Positions 9,589 through 17,799 of a DNA stretch of 64,000 bases are shown here, in pieces. The translations under genes and the position numbers were made by a program. Source of the DNA: Roseovarius amoyensis (GTDB taxonomy: Bacteria; Pseudomonadota; Alphaproteobacteria; Rhodobacterales; Rhodobacteraceae). Under the pieces are notes generated by a model, which had not been told where the DNA came from, searched no databases, and saw only the letters and a program-made list of their open reading frames with translations. The number at the start of each line of letters is the position of its first letter. Position 1 is the stretch's first letter. The DNA lies in the NCBI RefSeq assembly GCF_003260265.1, contig NZ_QITQ01000002.1, positions 309,553 to 373,552 on the forward strand, read 5' to 3'.

Positions 9589-10533
9589 ATGGTCAGTAAT
9601 GAGGCAAGTCGCCATAATCGGCGGCAACAAGTTGGGACAAGAATCCGGCATCGTACCGGGTTCGACCAGTTTGAGAGGAAACGGGCAGTGCTTTCTCAGA
9701 TCGCCGGCGCGCTATTCCGCGCCTGTTGCGTGGCCATGATGGTTGCAGCGCCTTCGCTGCTGTTGCCGGACGTGGCCGCCGAGACGTCGCAGGTGACGCT
9801 GGTGATCGCGTTTCTGGTGGCTCTGCTTGTGTTCATGGAATACAATGGCCGCTATCCCAGCATTATCGAATTCCGTTTTGCCCCGCCCTTCAACCGGCTG
9901 CGGTTCACCGCCGCCGCGCTGACAGTGATGGCGCTGTCAGTGATCATCGCCGGCATGACCCACCCCACCAGCCTGAGCGTGGTTCTGGGCCATTACGGGG
10001 CGAAGCTGGGCAATGTCGCTGATTTCCCCTATTCGCCGGTTCGCCTGATGCTGCTGCTCCTACCGCCCGGCACCGATGCGGTGACGCTTCATAGCGTGCG
10101 CACGGCCACGGGTCTGAGCTATATCGTATCGCTGGTCATGGTCGTGATTTTCATCCTGATCGTCAGGTTGCGCAACTGGCCGATCTGCGGGCGGTCCTTT
10201 AACGTCTGGGTCAACCTGCCGCTGTTCGATCCGACCCGAGGCGGCGACGTGGTCGAGCGTCTGCGGCGTGATGCCGGCGTTAACGTCGTGTTAGGGATTT
10301 TGCTGCCATTCATGGTGCCCGCGATGATTAAGGCCGTGCCGGTTCTGATGGACCCGGTCGCGCTGGGCAATCCGCAAACGCTGATCTGGGTGACCGTGGC
10401 ATGGGCCTTTTTGCCTGCCAGCATGCTGATCCGGGGTATCGCGCTGTTGCGCGTGGCCCAGCTGATCGCTGCGCGACGCAAGATGCTGGGCAGTGCCGCC
10501 GCCGGCGAACAGGCCGTTTTGCCCAACGTCTGA
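9589..10533 (+). CDS. multi-pass membrane protein of unknown function
   Basis: A 314-residue protein with about five hydrophobic segments (near residues 40-60, 63-80, 100-125, 175-200, 230-250 and 265-285). No catalytic motif is recognised. The ATG at 9589 is preferred because AAAAGGGG lies 7 bases upstream; a GTG at 9556 is in frame but lacks such a site. The N-terminal 30 residues are strongly basic (HNRRQQVGTRIRHR), consistent with a cytoplasmic tail. The following exported phosphodiesterase begins within or just after it, suggesting joint expression. Preceded by the NrdR-like palindrome. Confidence 0.7.
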   Translation: MVSNEASRHNRRQQVGTRIRHRTGFDQFERKRAVLSQIAGALFRACCVAMMVAAPSLLLPDVAAETSQVTLVIAFLVALLVFMEYNGRYPSIIEFRFAPPFNRLRFTAAALTVMALSVIIAGMTHPTSLSVVLGHYGAKLGNVADFPYSPVRLMLLLLPPGTDAVTLHSVRTATGLSYIVSLVMVVIFILIVRLRNWPICGRSFNVWVNLPLFDPTRGGDVVERLRRDAGVNVVLGILLPFMVPAMIKAVPVLMDPVALGNPQTLIWVTVAWAFLPASMLIRGIALLRVAQLIAARRKMLGSAAAGEQAVLPNV

Positions 10534-11588
10534 CTGCGGCACTCTGCGTCGCGCTGGCCGGAACATTTTCTGCTTTTGCCGAAACCCTGCGCATCGCCAC
10601 CTATCACACGGAACTGTCGCGCAAGGGGCCGGGGCTGTTGCTGCGCGATATCGAACGGGGTGATGACGCGCAGGTGCAGGCGGTGGCGCAGGTCGTCGCC
10701 TTTGCGGCGCCCGATATCCTGCTGTTGCAGGGGGTGGATTGGGACTTGCACCTGCGCACGCTGGGCGCGCTGCGTGACGCCATCGACGGGGCGGGCTGGC
10801 GGTTCGATCATCTGTTTGCGCTGCGGCCCAACAGCGGCATGGCCAGCGGGCTGGACCTGGACGGCGACGGGCGGCTGGGAGAACCCGAGGATGCGCAGGG
10901 TTTTGGCCGCTTTGCCGGTGCGCGCGGCATGGCGATCCTGTCGCGCTATCCGTTTGAGGCGGATATGGCGCGCGATTTCAGCGCCCTGCTCTGGGCCGAT
11001 CTGCCCGGCGCGATCCTGCCTGCTGACATGCCCGATAACGTGCGTGCGGCGCAGCGGCTGTCGCGGGTCGGGCATTGGGTGGTGCCGTTGCGGGTGGCGG
11101 ACACGCGGTTTCACCTGCTGGTCTTTCACGCGACGCCGCCCGCCTTTGACGGGCCCGAGGATCGAAACGGGCGGCGCAACCACGACGAGGTCTTATTCTG
11201 GCTGCGTTTCCTCGACGGCGCGTTCGGCCCGCCGCCCGGTGCGCGTTTCGTGCTGCTGGGCGATGCCAACCTGGACCCGGTCGATGGTGACGGGCGCAAG
11301 GGGGCGATCCGTGCCCTGCTGGCCGATCCGCGCCTGCAGGACCCGGCCCCGCGCCGCCCCGGACCCGTGCCGCCCGAACCCGGCCATCGGGGCGACCCGG
11401 CGCTAGACACAGCCACCTGGCCCGCCCCCGGGCCGGGCAACATGCGGGCCAGCTACATCCTGCCCTCGGCCGATCTGACAGTGGTGGATGCCGGCGTGTT
11501 CTGGCCAGCCGGAGATGACCCGCTGGGCGATGTCGCGGAACGCGCCAGCCGTCACCGGCTGGTCTGGGTCGATATCGCCATCGACTGA
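10401..11588 (+). CDS. secreted endonuclease/exonuclease/phosphatase-family protein
   Basis: The recognisable protein begins with a signal-peptide-like stretch ([18 protein letters not shown]) at about base 10528 and continues with an EEP fold: [31 protein letters not shown] (a DxDxDG calcium-loop-like insert), [30 protein letters not shown] and a final [10 protein letters not shown], matching the N, GD.N and H-motif order of metal-dependent phosphodiesterases. It is likely exported and may cleave nucleic acids or phosphoesters. The only ATG in frame is at 10401, 132 bases inside the upstream membrane-protein gene and giving an unlikely 43-residue arginine-rich prefix; no ATG, GTG or TTG occurs between there and the signal peptide. 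The true start may be a rare codon near 10510-10535. Confidence 0.75.
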   Translation: MGLFACQHADPGYRAVARGPADRCATQDAGQCRRRRTGRFAQRLTAALCVALAGTFSAFAETLRIATYHTELSRKGPGLLLRDIERGDDAQVQAVAQVVAFAAPDILLLQGVDWDLHLRTLGALRDAIDGAGWRFDHLFALRPNSGMASGLDLDGDGRLGEPEDAQGFGRFAGARGMAILSRYPFEADMARDFSALLWADLPGAILPADMPDNVRAAQRLSRVGHWVVPLRVADTRFHLLVFHATPPAFDGPEDRNGRRNHDEVLFWLRFLDGAFGPPPGARFVLLGDANLDPVDGDGRKGAIRALLADPRLQDPAPRRPGPVPPEPGHRGDPALDTATWPAPGPGNMRASYILPSADLTVVDAGVFWPAGDDPLGDVAERASRHRLVWVDIAID

Positions 11589-11688
11589 CGGGCGGGCCGG
11601 TCACGGCATTGCGCCCGCTTTCTTGACCCTCCCCCGGCTTCGGGCTAGGCGATGGCGCGAACTGCCCATGAACACAAGGATACGCGCC

Positions 11689-12795
11689 ATGACCAATTCC
11701 TCGCTTCTCATCCTGCCCGGTGACGGCATCGGCCCCGAAGTGATGGCCGAGGTCAACCGCATCATCGAGTGGTTCGGCGACCGTCGCGGCCTGGTCTTCG
11801 ATGTCAGCGAGGATCTTGTCGGTGGCTGCGCTTATGACGTGCACGGGGTGCCGTTGGCCGATGCCACCATGGCGCGCGCGCAAGAGGTGGACGCGGTGCT
11901 GCTGGGCGCGGTGGGCGGCCCGAAATACGACAACCTGGATTTTTCGGTCAAACCCGAACGCGGCCTTCTGCGCCTGCGCAAGGAAATGGACCTTTTCGCC
12001 AACCTGCGCCCCGCCCAGTGTTTCGACGCGCTGGCGGATTTCTCGTCGCTCAAGCGCGACGTGGTGGCCGGGCTCGACATCATGATCGTGCGTGAGCTGA
12101 CCTCTGGCATCTATTTCGGTGAACCGCGCGGGATTTTCGAAGAAGGCAACGAACGCGTGGGCATCAACACCCAGCGCTATACCGAGTCCGAGATCGACCG
12201 CGTGGCGCGCGCGGCATTCGAGCTGGCTCGCAAGCGCGGCAACAAGGTCTGTTCGATGGAAAAGGCCAACGTGATGGAATCGGGTATCCTGTGGCGCGAG
12301 GTGGTGCAAAAGGTGCACGACGCCGACTACCCGGATGTCGAACTGTCGCACATGTATGCCGATGCCGGAGCGATGCAGCTGTGCCGCTGGCCCAAGCAGT
12401 TCGACGTGATCGTGACCGACAACCTGTTCGGCGACCTCTTGTCGGACGCGGCGGCTATGCTGACCGGCAGCCTTGGCATGCTGCCCTCGGCCAGCCTGGG
12501 CGCGCCGATGGCCAATGGCCGGCCCAAGGCGCTGTATGAACCGGTACACGGCAGCGCGCCCGACATCGCGGGGCAGGGCAAGGCCAACCCCATCGCCTGC
12601 GTCCTGAGCTTTGCCATGGCGCTGCGGTACTCCTTTGATAAAGGGGACGAGGCCGCGCGTCTGGAGCAGGCGGTGGAAAAGGTGCTGGCCGACGGCGTGC
12701 GCACCGCCGACCTGCTGGGCGAAGAGGGCGCCACGCCAGTTTCGACCAGCCAGATGGGCGACGCCATCCTGGCCGCGCTTGACGCCAGCCTCTGA
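11689..12795 (+). CDS. leuB: 3-isopropylmalate dehydrogenase
   Basis: A 368-residue NAD-dependent beta-decarboxylating dehydrogenase of leucine synthesis. Landmarks are [18 protein letters not shown] at the N-terminus, [29 protein letters not shown], the substrate-binding [15 protein letters not shown], the metal-binding [19 protein letters not shown] (~residues 240-258) and [24 protein letters not shown] eight bases before the ATG at 11689 decides that start over an in-frame ATG at 11668. It is separated from leuCD by two unrelated genes, a frequent arrangement in roseobacters. Confidence 0.97.
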   Translation: MTNSSLLILPGDGIGPEVMAEVNRIIEWFGDRRGLVFDVSEDLVGGCAYDVHGVPLADATMARAQEVDAVLLGAVGGPKYDNLDFSVKPERGLLRLRKEMDLFANLRPAQCFDALADFSSLKRDVVAGLDIMIVRELTSGIYFGEPRGIFEEGNERVGINTQRYTESEIDRVARAAFELARKRGNKVCSMEKANVMESGILWREVVQKVHDADYPDVELSHMYADAGAMQLCRWPKQFDVIVTDNLFGDLLSDAAAMLTGSLGMLPSASLGAPMANGRPKALYEPVHGSAPDIAGQGKANPIACVLSFAMALRYSFDKGDEAARLEQAVEKVLADGVRTADLLGEEGATPVSTSQMGDAILAALDASL

Positions 12796-12868
12796 AGCGA
12801 TGCTGGCGCGAATTCGTCACTCGGCCCTTGCAACTTGTCCGCTTTGGCAGTAATCGGCGCGTCACGGT

Positions 12869-12945
12869 CGGAGTGTAGCTCAGCCTGGTAGAGCACTGTC
12901 TTCGGGAGGCAGGGGTCGGAGGTTCGAATCCTCTCACTCCGACCA
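12869..12945 (+). tRNA. tRNA-Pro (anticodon CGG)
   Basis: A full cloverleaf of 77 nt including an encoded CCA: 7-bp acceptor stem CGGAGTG/CACTCCG, D-stem GCTC/GAGC, anticodon stem CTGTC/GGCAG with loop TTCGGGA (anticodon CGG, reading CCG), and T-arm GGAGG-TTCGAAT-CCTCT. It marks the left edge of the accessory region. No duplicated 3' end of this tRNA was noticed further right, so its use as an attachment site is unproven. Confidence 0.95.
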
Positions 12946-12978
12946 ATATTTTCAATAACTTACGAGACCTCCACGAAT

Positions 12979-13012
12979 GTGCTTACTGCTACGGTAAGCA
13001 CATAGTAAGCAC
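12979..13012. repeat. inverted and direct GTAAGCAC repeats after tRNA-Pro
   Basis: GTGCTTAC (12979-12986) is the inverse of GTAAGCAC at 12994-13001, and GTAAGCAC recurs at 13005-13012. This makes a hairpin with a 7-base loop plus an 11-bp-spaced direct repeat, 33 bp after the tRNA. It could be a recombinase arm site, an operator or a transcription end for the minus-strand gene at 13060. No function is demonstrated. Confidence 0.5.
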
Positions 13013-13059
13013 GGCGAGGGTAAACTGAGGTCATTTCGGGTCGAATCTGAGCCGTTCGC

Positions 13060-13545
13060 CTACCGGCTCAGCAGCTTCGGCATGATCGCGGTCATGGCTG
13101 AACGGAACTCACCTTGTCGCCCATTGCCCGGAAACGACACCACCTCAAACTGACACGATGTTCCCGACGCTGCAATCGCAGCTTTGACAGGTGCCGCGAT
13201 ACCTTTCATGAAGGCCACAACAAGGGGCGCTTCGTAGTCCTTCAATCGCATTGCCAATGAGGGGATGCTGGCAGAGTGGATCGCCTGTCGCTCCGACCTG
13301 GACAGCCAGTTCACCGGTTCCAGCACCAGATCGTCCAGATAGAAGCCCGCTTGCTTGAAAGCGTCGACAAAGGTTGGATTGTCTCCGATGTGCGGCGCGA
13401 GGGCTTGGCGAAACTGCCCGTGAACCTGACCGGTCTGCTTGTAGAAGAAAGCGCCCCCGGCGGGCGCGCTTTCTCCGACGAAAAGCACCTTGATCTTCGC
13501 GGGCCGATAACTTGCCCTCAATGGCTCGACGTCTTCATAGGTCAT
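13060..13545 (-). CDS. conserved hypothetical protein, possible uracil-DNA-glycosylase-like fold
   Basis: A 161-residue protein with an N-terminal beta-strand and loop KIKVLFVGESAPAGGAFFY, then VDAFKQAGFYLDDLVLEPVNW, APLVVAFMKGIAAPVKAAI and VVSFPGNGRQGEFR. The VLFVGES...P opening and the C-terminal strand followed by P(G)N-G recall the uracil-DNA-glycosylase superfamily, but the catalytic motifs of known classes are not clearly present. That is a resemblance seen by eye, not a domain assignment. It stands alone between tRNA-Pro and a transposase scar, so it is probably island cargo. The 196 bp upstream (13546-13741) contain an AT-rich stretch at about 13565-13615 but no recognised gene. Confidence 0.6.
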   Translation of the reverse strand: MTYEDVEPLRASYRPAKIKVLFVGESAPAGGAFFYKQTGQVHGQFRQALAPHIGDNPTFVDAFKQAGFYLDDLVLEPVNWLSRSERQAIHSASIPSLAMRLKDYEAPLVVAFMKGIAAPVKAAIAASGTSCQFEVVSFPGNGRQGEFRSAMTAIMPKLLSR

Positions 13546-13741
13546 CCGCTGCCGTTCCGCCCCCTAAGATAGATAGAGATATACCCTATAGAGAGCTTGT
13601 TTTCCTTAGTGAGCTAGAGTGTCAGGAACGCCCAAAGCCCTGTTCAACACAAACCTCGTCCAGACTCGGGACGCCTCCCGATCCGGGGCCGGATGGTATC
13701 TGTGAGCTACTCCCCATCGGTTGGGCAGGATCTGGCGTAAC

Positions 13742-14290
13742 TTAAGCTACTCTCTGCACTTGCTGATCGGGTTGGGTTTCGTCCTTTCTCATCCAGTAGA
13801 CCACGGCGGGTGGTCTGCCGCCAAGGGCCGAGTGCGGGCGTTGGTGATTGTAGAAGGTCATCCATTTTCGGATGCCTGCCTTTGCCTCCGAGCCGGTTTC
13901 CCAGGCATGCAGGTAGACGCACTCGTATTTCAGCGTCCGCAACAGCCGCTCGATGAAGATGTTGTCGAGGAACCGGCCTTTCCCATCCATCGAGATGCGC
14001 ACGCCGGTCCGGCGCAAGCGGTCCGTCCAGGCAAAGGACGTGAACTGAGATCCTTGGTCGGTATTCATTATCTCGGGCGGGCCGAACTTGTGGATGGCCT
14101 CGTTCAGCGCCTCGACGCAGAAGTCGGCCTCCAGCGTGTTCGAGATGCGCCAGGCCAGGACCTTCCGGGTATGCCAGTCCATGATGGCGACCAGATACAG
14201 GAACCCGCGCCGCATCGGCAGGTAGGTGATGTCCGAGCACCAAACCTGTCCGAAAAGATGGGACCACTTCATAACTGTGCCCCGGTACAA
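13742..14290 (-). pseudogene. IS3-family transposase OrfB, 5'-truncated
   Basis: The C-terminal ~180 residues of an IS3-type DDE integrase. WCSDITYLPMRRGFLYLVA carries the first Asp, EIMNTDQGSQFTSF the second, and FIERLLRTLKYECVYLHAW the Glu; the tail with YNHQRPHSALGGRPPAV is the usual end. The N-terminal half and any orfA are missing, so the element cannot transpose by itself. The frame breaks off near 14280, immediately before the catabolic operon, so the insertion probably formed the junction. Similarity ends close to the stop at 13742. Confidence 0.9.
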
Positions 14291-14371
14291 TCGGCGCGTG
14301 TCATTGCCAAAAGAGCGTCGTGGCCGCCGACAGCGTGGCTTTTCTGATTGACAGATCGTTCGAGCGGCAAA

Positions 14372-14385
14372 TATGTACGGACATA
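14372..14385. promoter_or_regulatory. candidate GntR operator TATGTACGGACATA
   Basis: A perfect inverted repeat TATGT-N4-ACATA located 22 bp upstream of the maoC-like ATG. Short palindromes of this spacing and composition are typical operators of GntR regulators, and a GntR gene is encoded inside the operon at 21556-22329. Assignment to that regulator is inference from position and symmetry. Confidence 0.45.
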
Positions 14386-14406
14386 CCTACAAAATGGAGA
14401 ATCGAC

Positions 14407-14913
14407 ATGCGGCAGGTGGGACCAAACCGGTTCAGAGGGGAGATAGGTCTCTATTTCGAGGACTTCGAAGTGGGGCACATCTACGAGCACCGGCCGGGTC
14501 GCACCCTGACGGATCAGGACAACATCCAGTTTTCGCTCATGACGATGAACTACCATCCTATGCACTGCGACGCGCATTTCGCCTCGCAGAGCGAGTTTGG
14601 GAAGTTGCTGATCAATTCCGGCCTGACCGTAGCGACCGTGCTTGGCATGTCCGTTCCCGAAGTCTCGGGCAAGGCCGTGGCCAATCTCGGCTGGGAAGAG
14701 ATCAAGCTGATGGCACCCGTCTTCGCTGGAGACACGATCTATGCCGAGAGCGAGGTTCTTGAGAAGCGCGAAAGCCGTTCACGGCCCGGGCAGGGCATCG
14801 TCCGCGTCCGCACCCTCGGCAAGAAGCACGACGACACCGTCTTCATGAGCTTCGAGCGCAGCGCTCTTATCAAGAGCCGGGCCGCCGACGAGAAGAACCC
14901 GACCAACTACTGA
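14407..14913 (+). CDS. MaoC-family (hotdog-fold) enoyl-/mesaconyl-CoA hydratase-like protein
   Basis: A 168-residue hotdog-fold hydratase. The segment FSLMTMNYHPMHCDAHFA (~residues 44-61) is the MaoC active-site helix region with the conserved HPMHxD block, and ELIKLMAPVFAGDT-like sequence (~100) is the typical second half. Such short MaoC proteins hydrate dicarboxylyl-CoA thioesters (mesaconyl-C4-CoA, itaconyl-CoA) or other enoyl-CoAs. The ATG at 14407 is preferred because GGAGA lies 7-8 bases upstream; an in-frame GTG at 14320 would add 29 unlikely residues. First gene of the island catabolic operon, 49 bp before dctP. Confidence 0.85.
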   Translation: MRQVGPNRFRGEIGLYFEDFEVGHIYEHRPGRTLTDQDNIQFSLMTMNYHPMHCDAHFASQSEFGKLLINSGLTVATVLGMSVPEVSGKAVANLGWEEIKLMAPVFAGDTIYAESEVLEKRESRSRPGQGIVRVRTLGKKHDDTVFMSFERSALIKSRAADEKNPTNY

Positions 14914-14962
14914 ACACGACAGGCGCCAGAAGTGACGCCACCGCAGCAAGGAGGAGAAAGTA

Positions 14963-15955
14963 ATGCAATACACTAGACTTACGGCGGCGCTCGCCGCAGC
15001 CACGATGATCTCGGGGATCGCCTCGGCAGAGGACCTTGTGCTGCCAAGCGAGGTCGCCGCGACGCACTGGAAGACCGAGTACATGGAGCAGTTCGCCGCG
15101 GATGTCGGCGAGGCGACCGGCGGCGAGATCGAGGTCAAGATCTTTCCCGCGGGCCAGCTCTATTCGGATCAAGCCGCGCTCGGCGCGCTTGGCACCGGCG
15201 CCGTCCAGATGGTCTGGCCGGTCTCGGTCCGGCTTGAGACGATCGCGCCGGAGACCGGCGTCATCAACCTGCCCTTCGCCATCTCGGACGAGATGATGCA
15301 GAACGAGTGCATGAAGTCCGGCGTAACCGAGCTTCTGAGTGACGAGATGACCGAATCCGGTCTGCGCGTCCTCGGGTTGTTGCGCACTGCCGATCTCTAC
15401 TTCATTTTTTCCGACCGTGAGATCGCGTCGATGGAGGATCTTCAAGGCGCGAAGGTTCGCGTAACGGGCGGCCGCGTGGTGCAGGACACTATGCGCGCGC
15501 TCGGCATCTCTCCGGTTTCGATGGCGGCGTCCGAGATGTCCACGGCGCTCAGCCAAGGGGCCATCGATGGCGTCTTTACCTCGCCGGCGGGGTGGTCTGA
15601 GATGATCGGCATGACGGGCAAGAACGCCTTTTACGTTCCCGGCTTCTCGCTCCTGACCTATGCCATTGTCGTCGACGACAACTGGTACCAGAACCTGTCG
15701 CCGGAGCAGCGGGACGCGATCAAGAACTCGGTGGACGAAATGGCCGCCACACAGTGGAGCGAGGCGATCGAGAAAGACAAGGTATCGATCGAAAAGATGA
15801 CCTCGCAGGGCGCGAACCTCGTGACCGTCGACGAGGCCGAGATCGCGCAATGGCGCGAGCTGACCGCCGAGACCTCGGCGAACTTCTCGGACCAGTATCC
15901 GCAGGTCGTCGAAGCAATGGATAAATTGAAGGCCGAGTGTGACACCGCAGGATAA
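14963..15955 (+). CDS. TRAP transporter substrate-binding protein (DctP)
   Basis: A 330-residue periplasmic receptor with a signal peptide (first ~22 residues ending IASA). DctP-family features include the N-terminal GGEIEVKIFPAGQL segment, GAVQMVWPVSVRL, and GAKVRVTGG (~residues 163-171), whose arginine normally forms the salt bridge to the substrate carboxylate. A carboxylate ligand is therefore likely; its identity is not readable. GGAGGA precedes the ATG. It overlaps the DctQ gene by 17 bp. Confidence 0.92.
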   Translation: MQYTRLTAALAAATMISGIASAEDLVLPSEVAATHWKTEYMEQFAADVGEATGGEIEVKIFPAGQLYSDQAALGALGTGAVQMVWPVSVRLETIAPETGVINLPFAISDEMMQNECMKSGVTELLSDEMTESGLRVLGLLRTADLYFIFSDREIASMEDLQGAKVRVTGGRVVQDTMRALGISPVSMAASEMSTALSQGAIDGVFTSPAGWSEMIGMTGKNAFYVPGFSLLTYAIVVDDNWYQNLSPEQRDAIKNSVDEMAATQWSEAIEKDKVSIEKMTSQGANLVTVDEAEIAQWRELTAETSANFSDQYPQVVEAMDKLKAECDTAG

Positions 15956-16511
15956 ACACCCCGAGGGCACCGGCGACGAGACGTCGCCGGTGCGTCCTTC
16001 ACTTTGGGATCGCTTTGAACAAGGTCCGCTGGTCGGTTTCTCGACCTTGCTGCTTCTTGCCGCGACGATTGTCATGCTCTGCGAAGCGGGGGCGCGCGCG
16101 TTCTTTTCGCATAGCTACTTCTGGGCCGAGGAGGCCGTGCGCTTCATGATCATCTGGGGGTTCTTCCTGACCCTTGGCGCGGCGGGGCGCGGCGGGTATC
16201 ACATTCGCACCGACCTCATGACGCAGATGATGTCGCAGCGTCTTCGGATCATCAGCGGCGTGCTGGCCGCCTTGATCGGCCTTGCCTTCGCGGCGATCCT
16301 CTTCTGGGGTTCGATCCCGCAGATCCGTCGCTACTACACGATGGGAATGCTGTCGGAGTCGAATCTCGAATTGCCGATGTGGGCGGTCTTCATGGCCATG
16401 CCCATCGGCGCTCTCCTATTTGCCGCCTACTATCTTCGCATCTTTATCCGCGCCCTGAAGGGAAACGATCCCTTCGCCGAGGATGCTGACGGCGCGGCCG
16501 GAAAGTTCTGA
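15939..16511 (+). CDS. TRAP transporter small permease (DctQ)
   Basis: A 190-residue inner-membrane protein with four hydrophobic segments (about residues 31-52, 66-84, 105-127, 145-168), the DctQ topology. EEAVRFMIIWGFFLTLGAA (~62-80) is the conserved family segment. It starts with GTG inside the dctP end. It works with DctP and DctM as a sodium-driven carboxylate importer. Confidence 0.9.
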   Translation: MTPQDKHPEGTGDETSPVRPSLWDRFEQGPLVGFSTLLLLAATIVMLCEAGARAFFSHSYFWAEEAVRFMIIWGFFLTLGAAGRGGYHIRTDLMTQMMSQRLRIISGVLAALIGLAFAAILFWGSIPQIRRYYTMGMLSESNLELPMWAVFMAMPIGALLFAAYYLRIFIRALKGNDPFAEDADGAAGKF

Positions 16512-16514
16512 TCC

Positions 16515-17783
16515 ATGATCCTGGCCATAGCTCTCGCCCTCATCCTGATCCTGCTGGCGCTCGGCGCCCATGTCGCGGCCGTTCTCGGCCTGGTGACAGC
16601 AGCCATCGTGCTCTTCGTCAGCGGCGTGCCCGCCACGGTGATCGCGCAGACCGCGTTCGCTTCGGTCAATTCCTATCCGCTCATCGCGATCCCGATGTTC
16701 ATCTTGGCCGGCAACCTGATGATGCGCGGTCAGATCGCTCAGATGATGATCGACCTCCTCGGAAGTCTCGTACGCGTTGTGCGAGGTGGCTTGGCGCTGA
16801 CGGTTCTGGCGGCGTCCGTGTTCTTTGCCGCCGTGTCGGGCAGTTCGGTCGGATCGGCCGCTGCCATCGGGCGCTCGACCGTGGCTGGTCTGCGCAACGA
16901 GGAATATCCGGCGCGCTTCTCGGCCGCGATCGTCGCGGTCGGTGGCACGCTCGGACTGATGATCCCGCCTTCACTCGGGTTCATTCTGATCGGGTCCATC
17001 GTCGGTTTGCCGATCGACCGGCTCTTCATTGCGGGTCTCCTGCCCGGCATCATGGAGGCGGCCCTGCTCTCGGTTGCGACCTTTGTCCTCGCGCGTCGCG
17101 GCGGTTACGGGGCCAGGGCCCGCAAGCCAGACTGGAGCGGGTTTTTCAGGCTGTTGCCCAAGACCCTGCCGGCAATCATGATGCCGGTGCTGGTGCTCGG
17201 CTCGATATACACGGGCTGGATGACACCAACGGAAGTGTCCGCATTTGCCGCCGGCTACGCCGCGATCCTGGGGTTCTTCGTCTATCGAACCGTCGATCTG
17301 CGCATGTTCTGGAACACCGCGCGCGAAAGCCTTCTGCAAACGACGATGATCTTTGCGGTCGTCATGGGCGGCTCGCTTCTGGGGTTCATCCTGGCGCGCA
17401 TGGGCGTGTCGCAGCAGCTTGTCCTGGGTCTTCAGGACGCTGGTCTGACATGGTGGCAGTTCCTGATCATCGTGAACCTGGTGATGCTGATCATGGGGAT
17501 GTTCCTAGACGGGATCGCCCTGATCGTCCTGACCGCACCGCTGCTTTTCCCGATGGCGCAGGCACTCGGAATCGACCCTGTGCATTTCGCGGTGATAATG
17601 GTGGCGAATGTCGAGATCGCGACGCTGACGCCGCCTATCGGCCTGAATCTCTTTGTCATGAGTGGAATCGCCCGCATTCCCGTCCATGAAGTCGCGCGGG
17701 GCGTGCTGCCCTTCTACGCGGTACGCCTGCTGGGGTTGTCGCTTATTTCCTTCATCCCGGCGATTTCACTTGCCCTCGTCTGA
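16515..17783 (+). CDS. TRAP transporter large permease (DctM)
   Basis: A 422-residue protein with about 11-12 hydrophobic segments. FASVNSYPLIAIPMFILAGNLM (family hallmark, ~residues 50-70), GSSVGSAAAIGRSTV (~115) and the C-terminal ANVEIATLTPPIGLNLFVMS (~360-379) are conserved DctM blocks. It starts 3 bp after dctQ and completes the DctPQM set; the next gene begins 16 bp later. Confidence 0.93.
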   Translation: MILAIALALILILLALGAHVAAVLGLVTAAIVLFVSGVPATVIAQTAFASVNSYPLIAIPMFILAGNLMMRGQIAQMMIDLLGSLVRVVRGGLALTVLAASVFFAAVSGSSVGSAAAIGRSTVAGLRNEEYPARFSAAIVAVGGTLGLMIPPSLGFILIGSIVGLPIDRLFIAGLLPGIMEAALLSVATFVLARRGGYGARARKPDWSGFFRLLPKTLPAIMMPVLVLGSIYTGWMTPTEVSAFAAGYAAILGFFVYRTVDLRMFWNTARESLLQTTMIFAVVMGGSLLGFILARMGVSQQLVLGLQDAGLTWWQFLIIVNLVMLIMGMFLDGIALIVLTAPLLFPMAQALGIDPVHFAVIMVANVEIATLTPPIGLNLFVMSGIARIPVHEVARGVLPFYAVRLLGLSLISFIPAISLALV

Positions 17784-17799
17784 CCAAAGGAAGGACACC

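Noticed and set aside
12946..13059. Attachment-site duplication of the tRNA-Pro 3' end
   Set aside because: No second copy of the tRNA-Pro 3' sequence was seen in the window; only the unrelated GTAAGCAC repeats are present.
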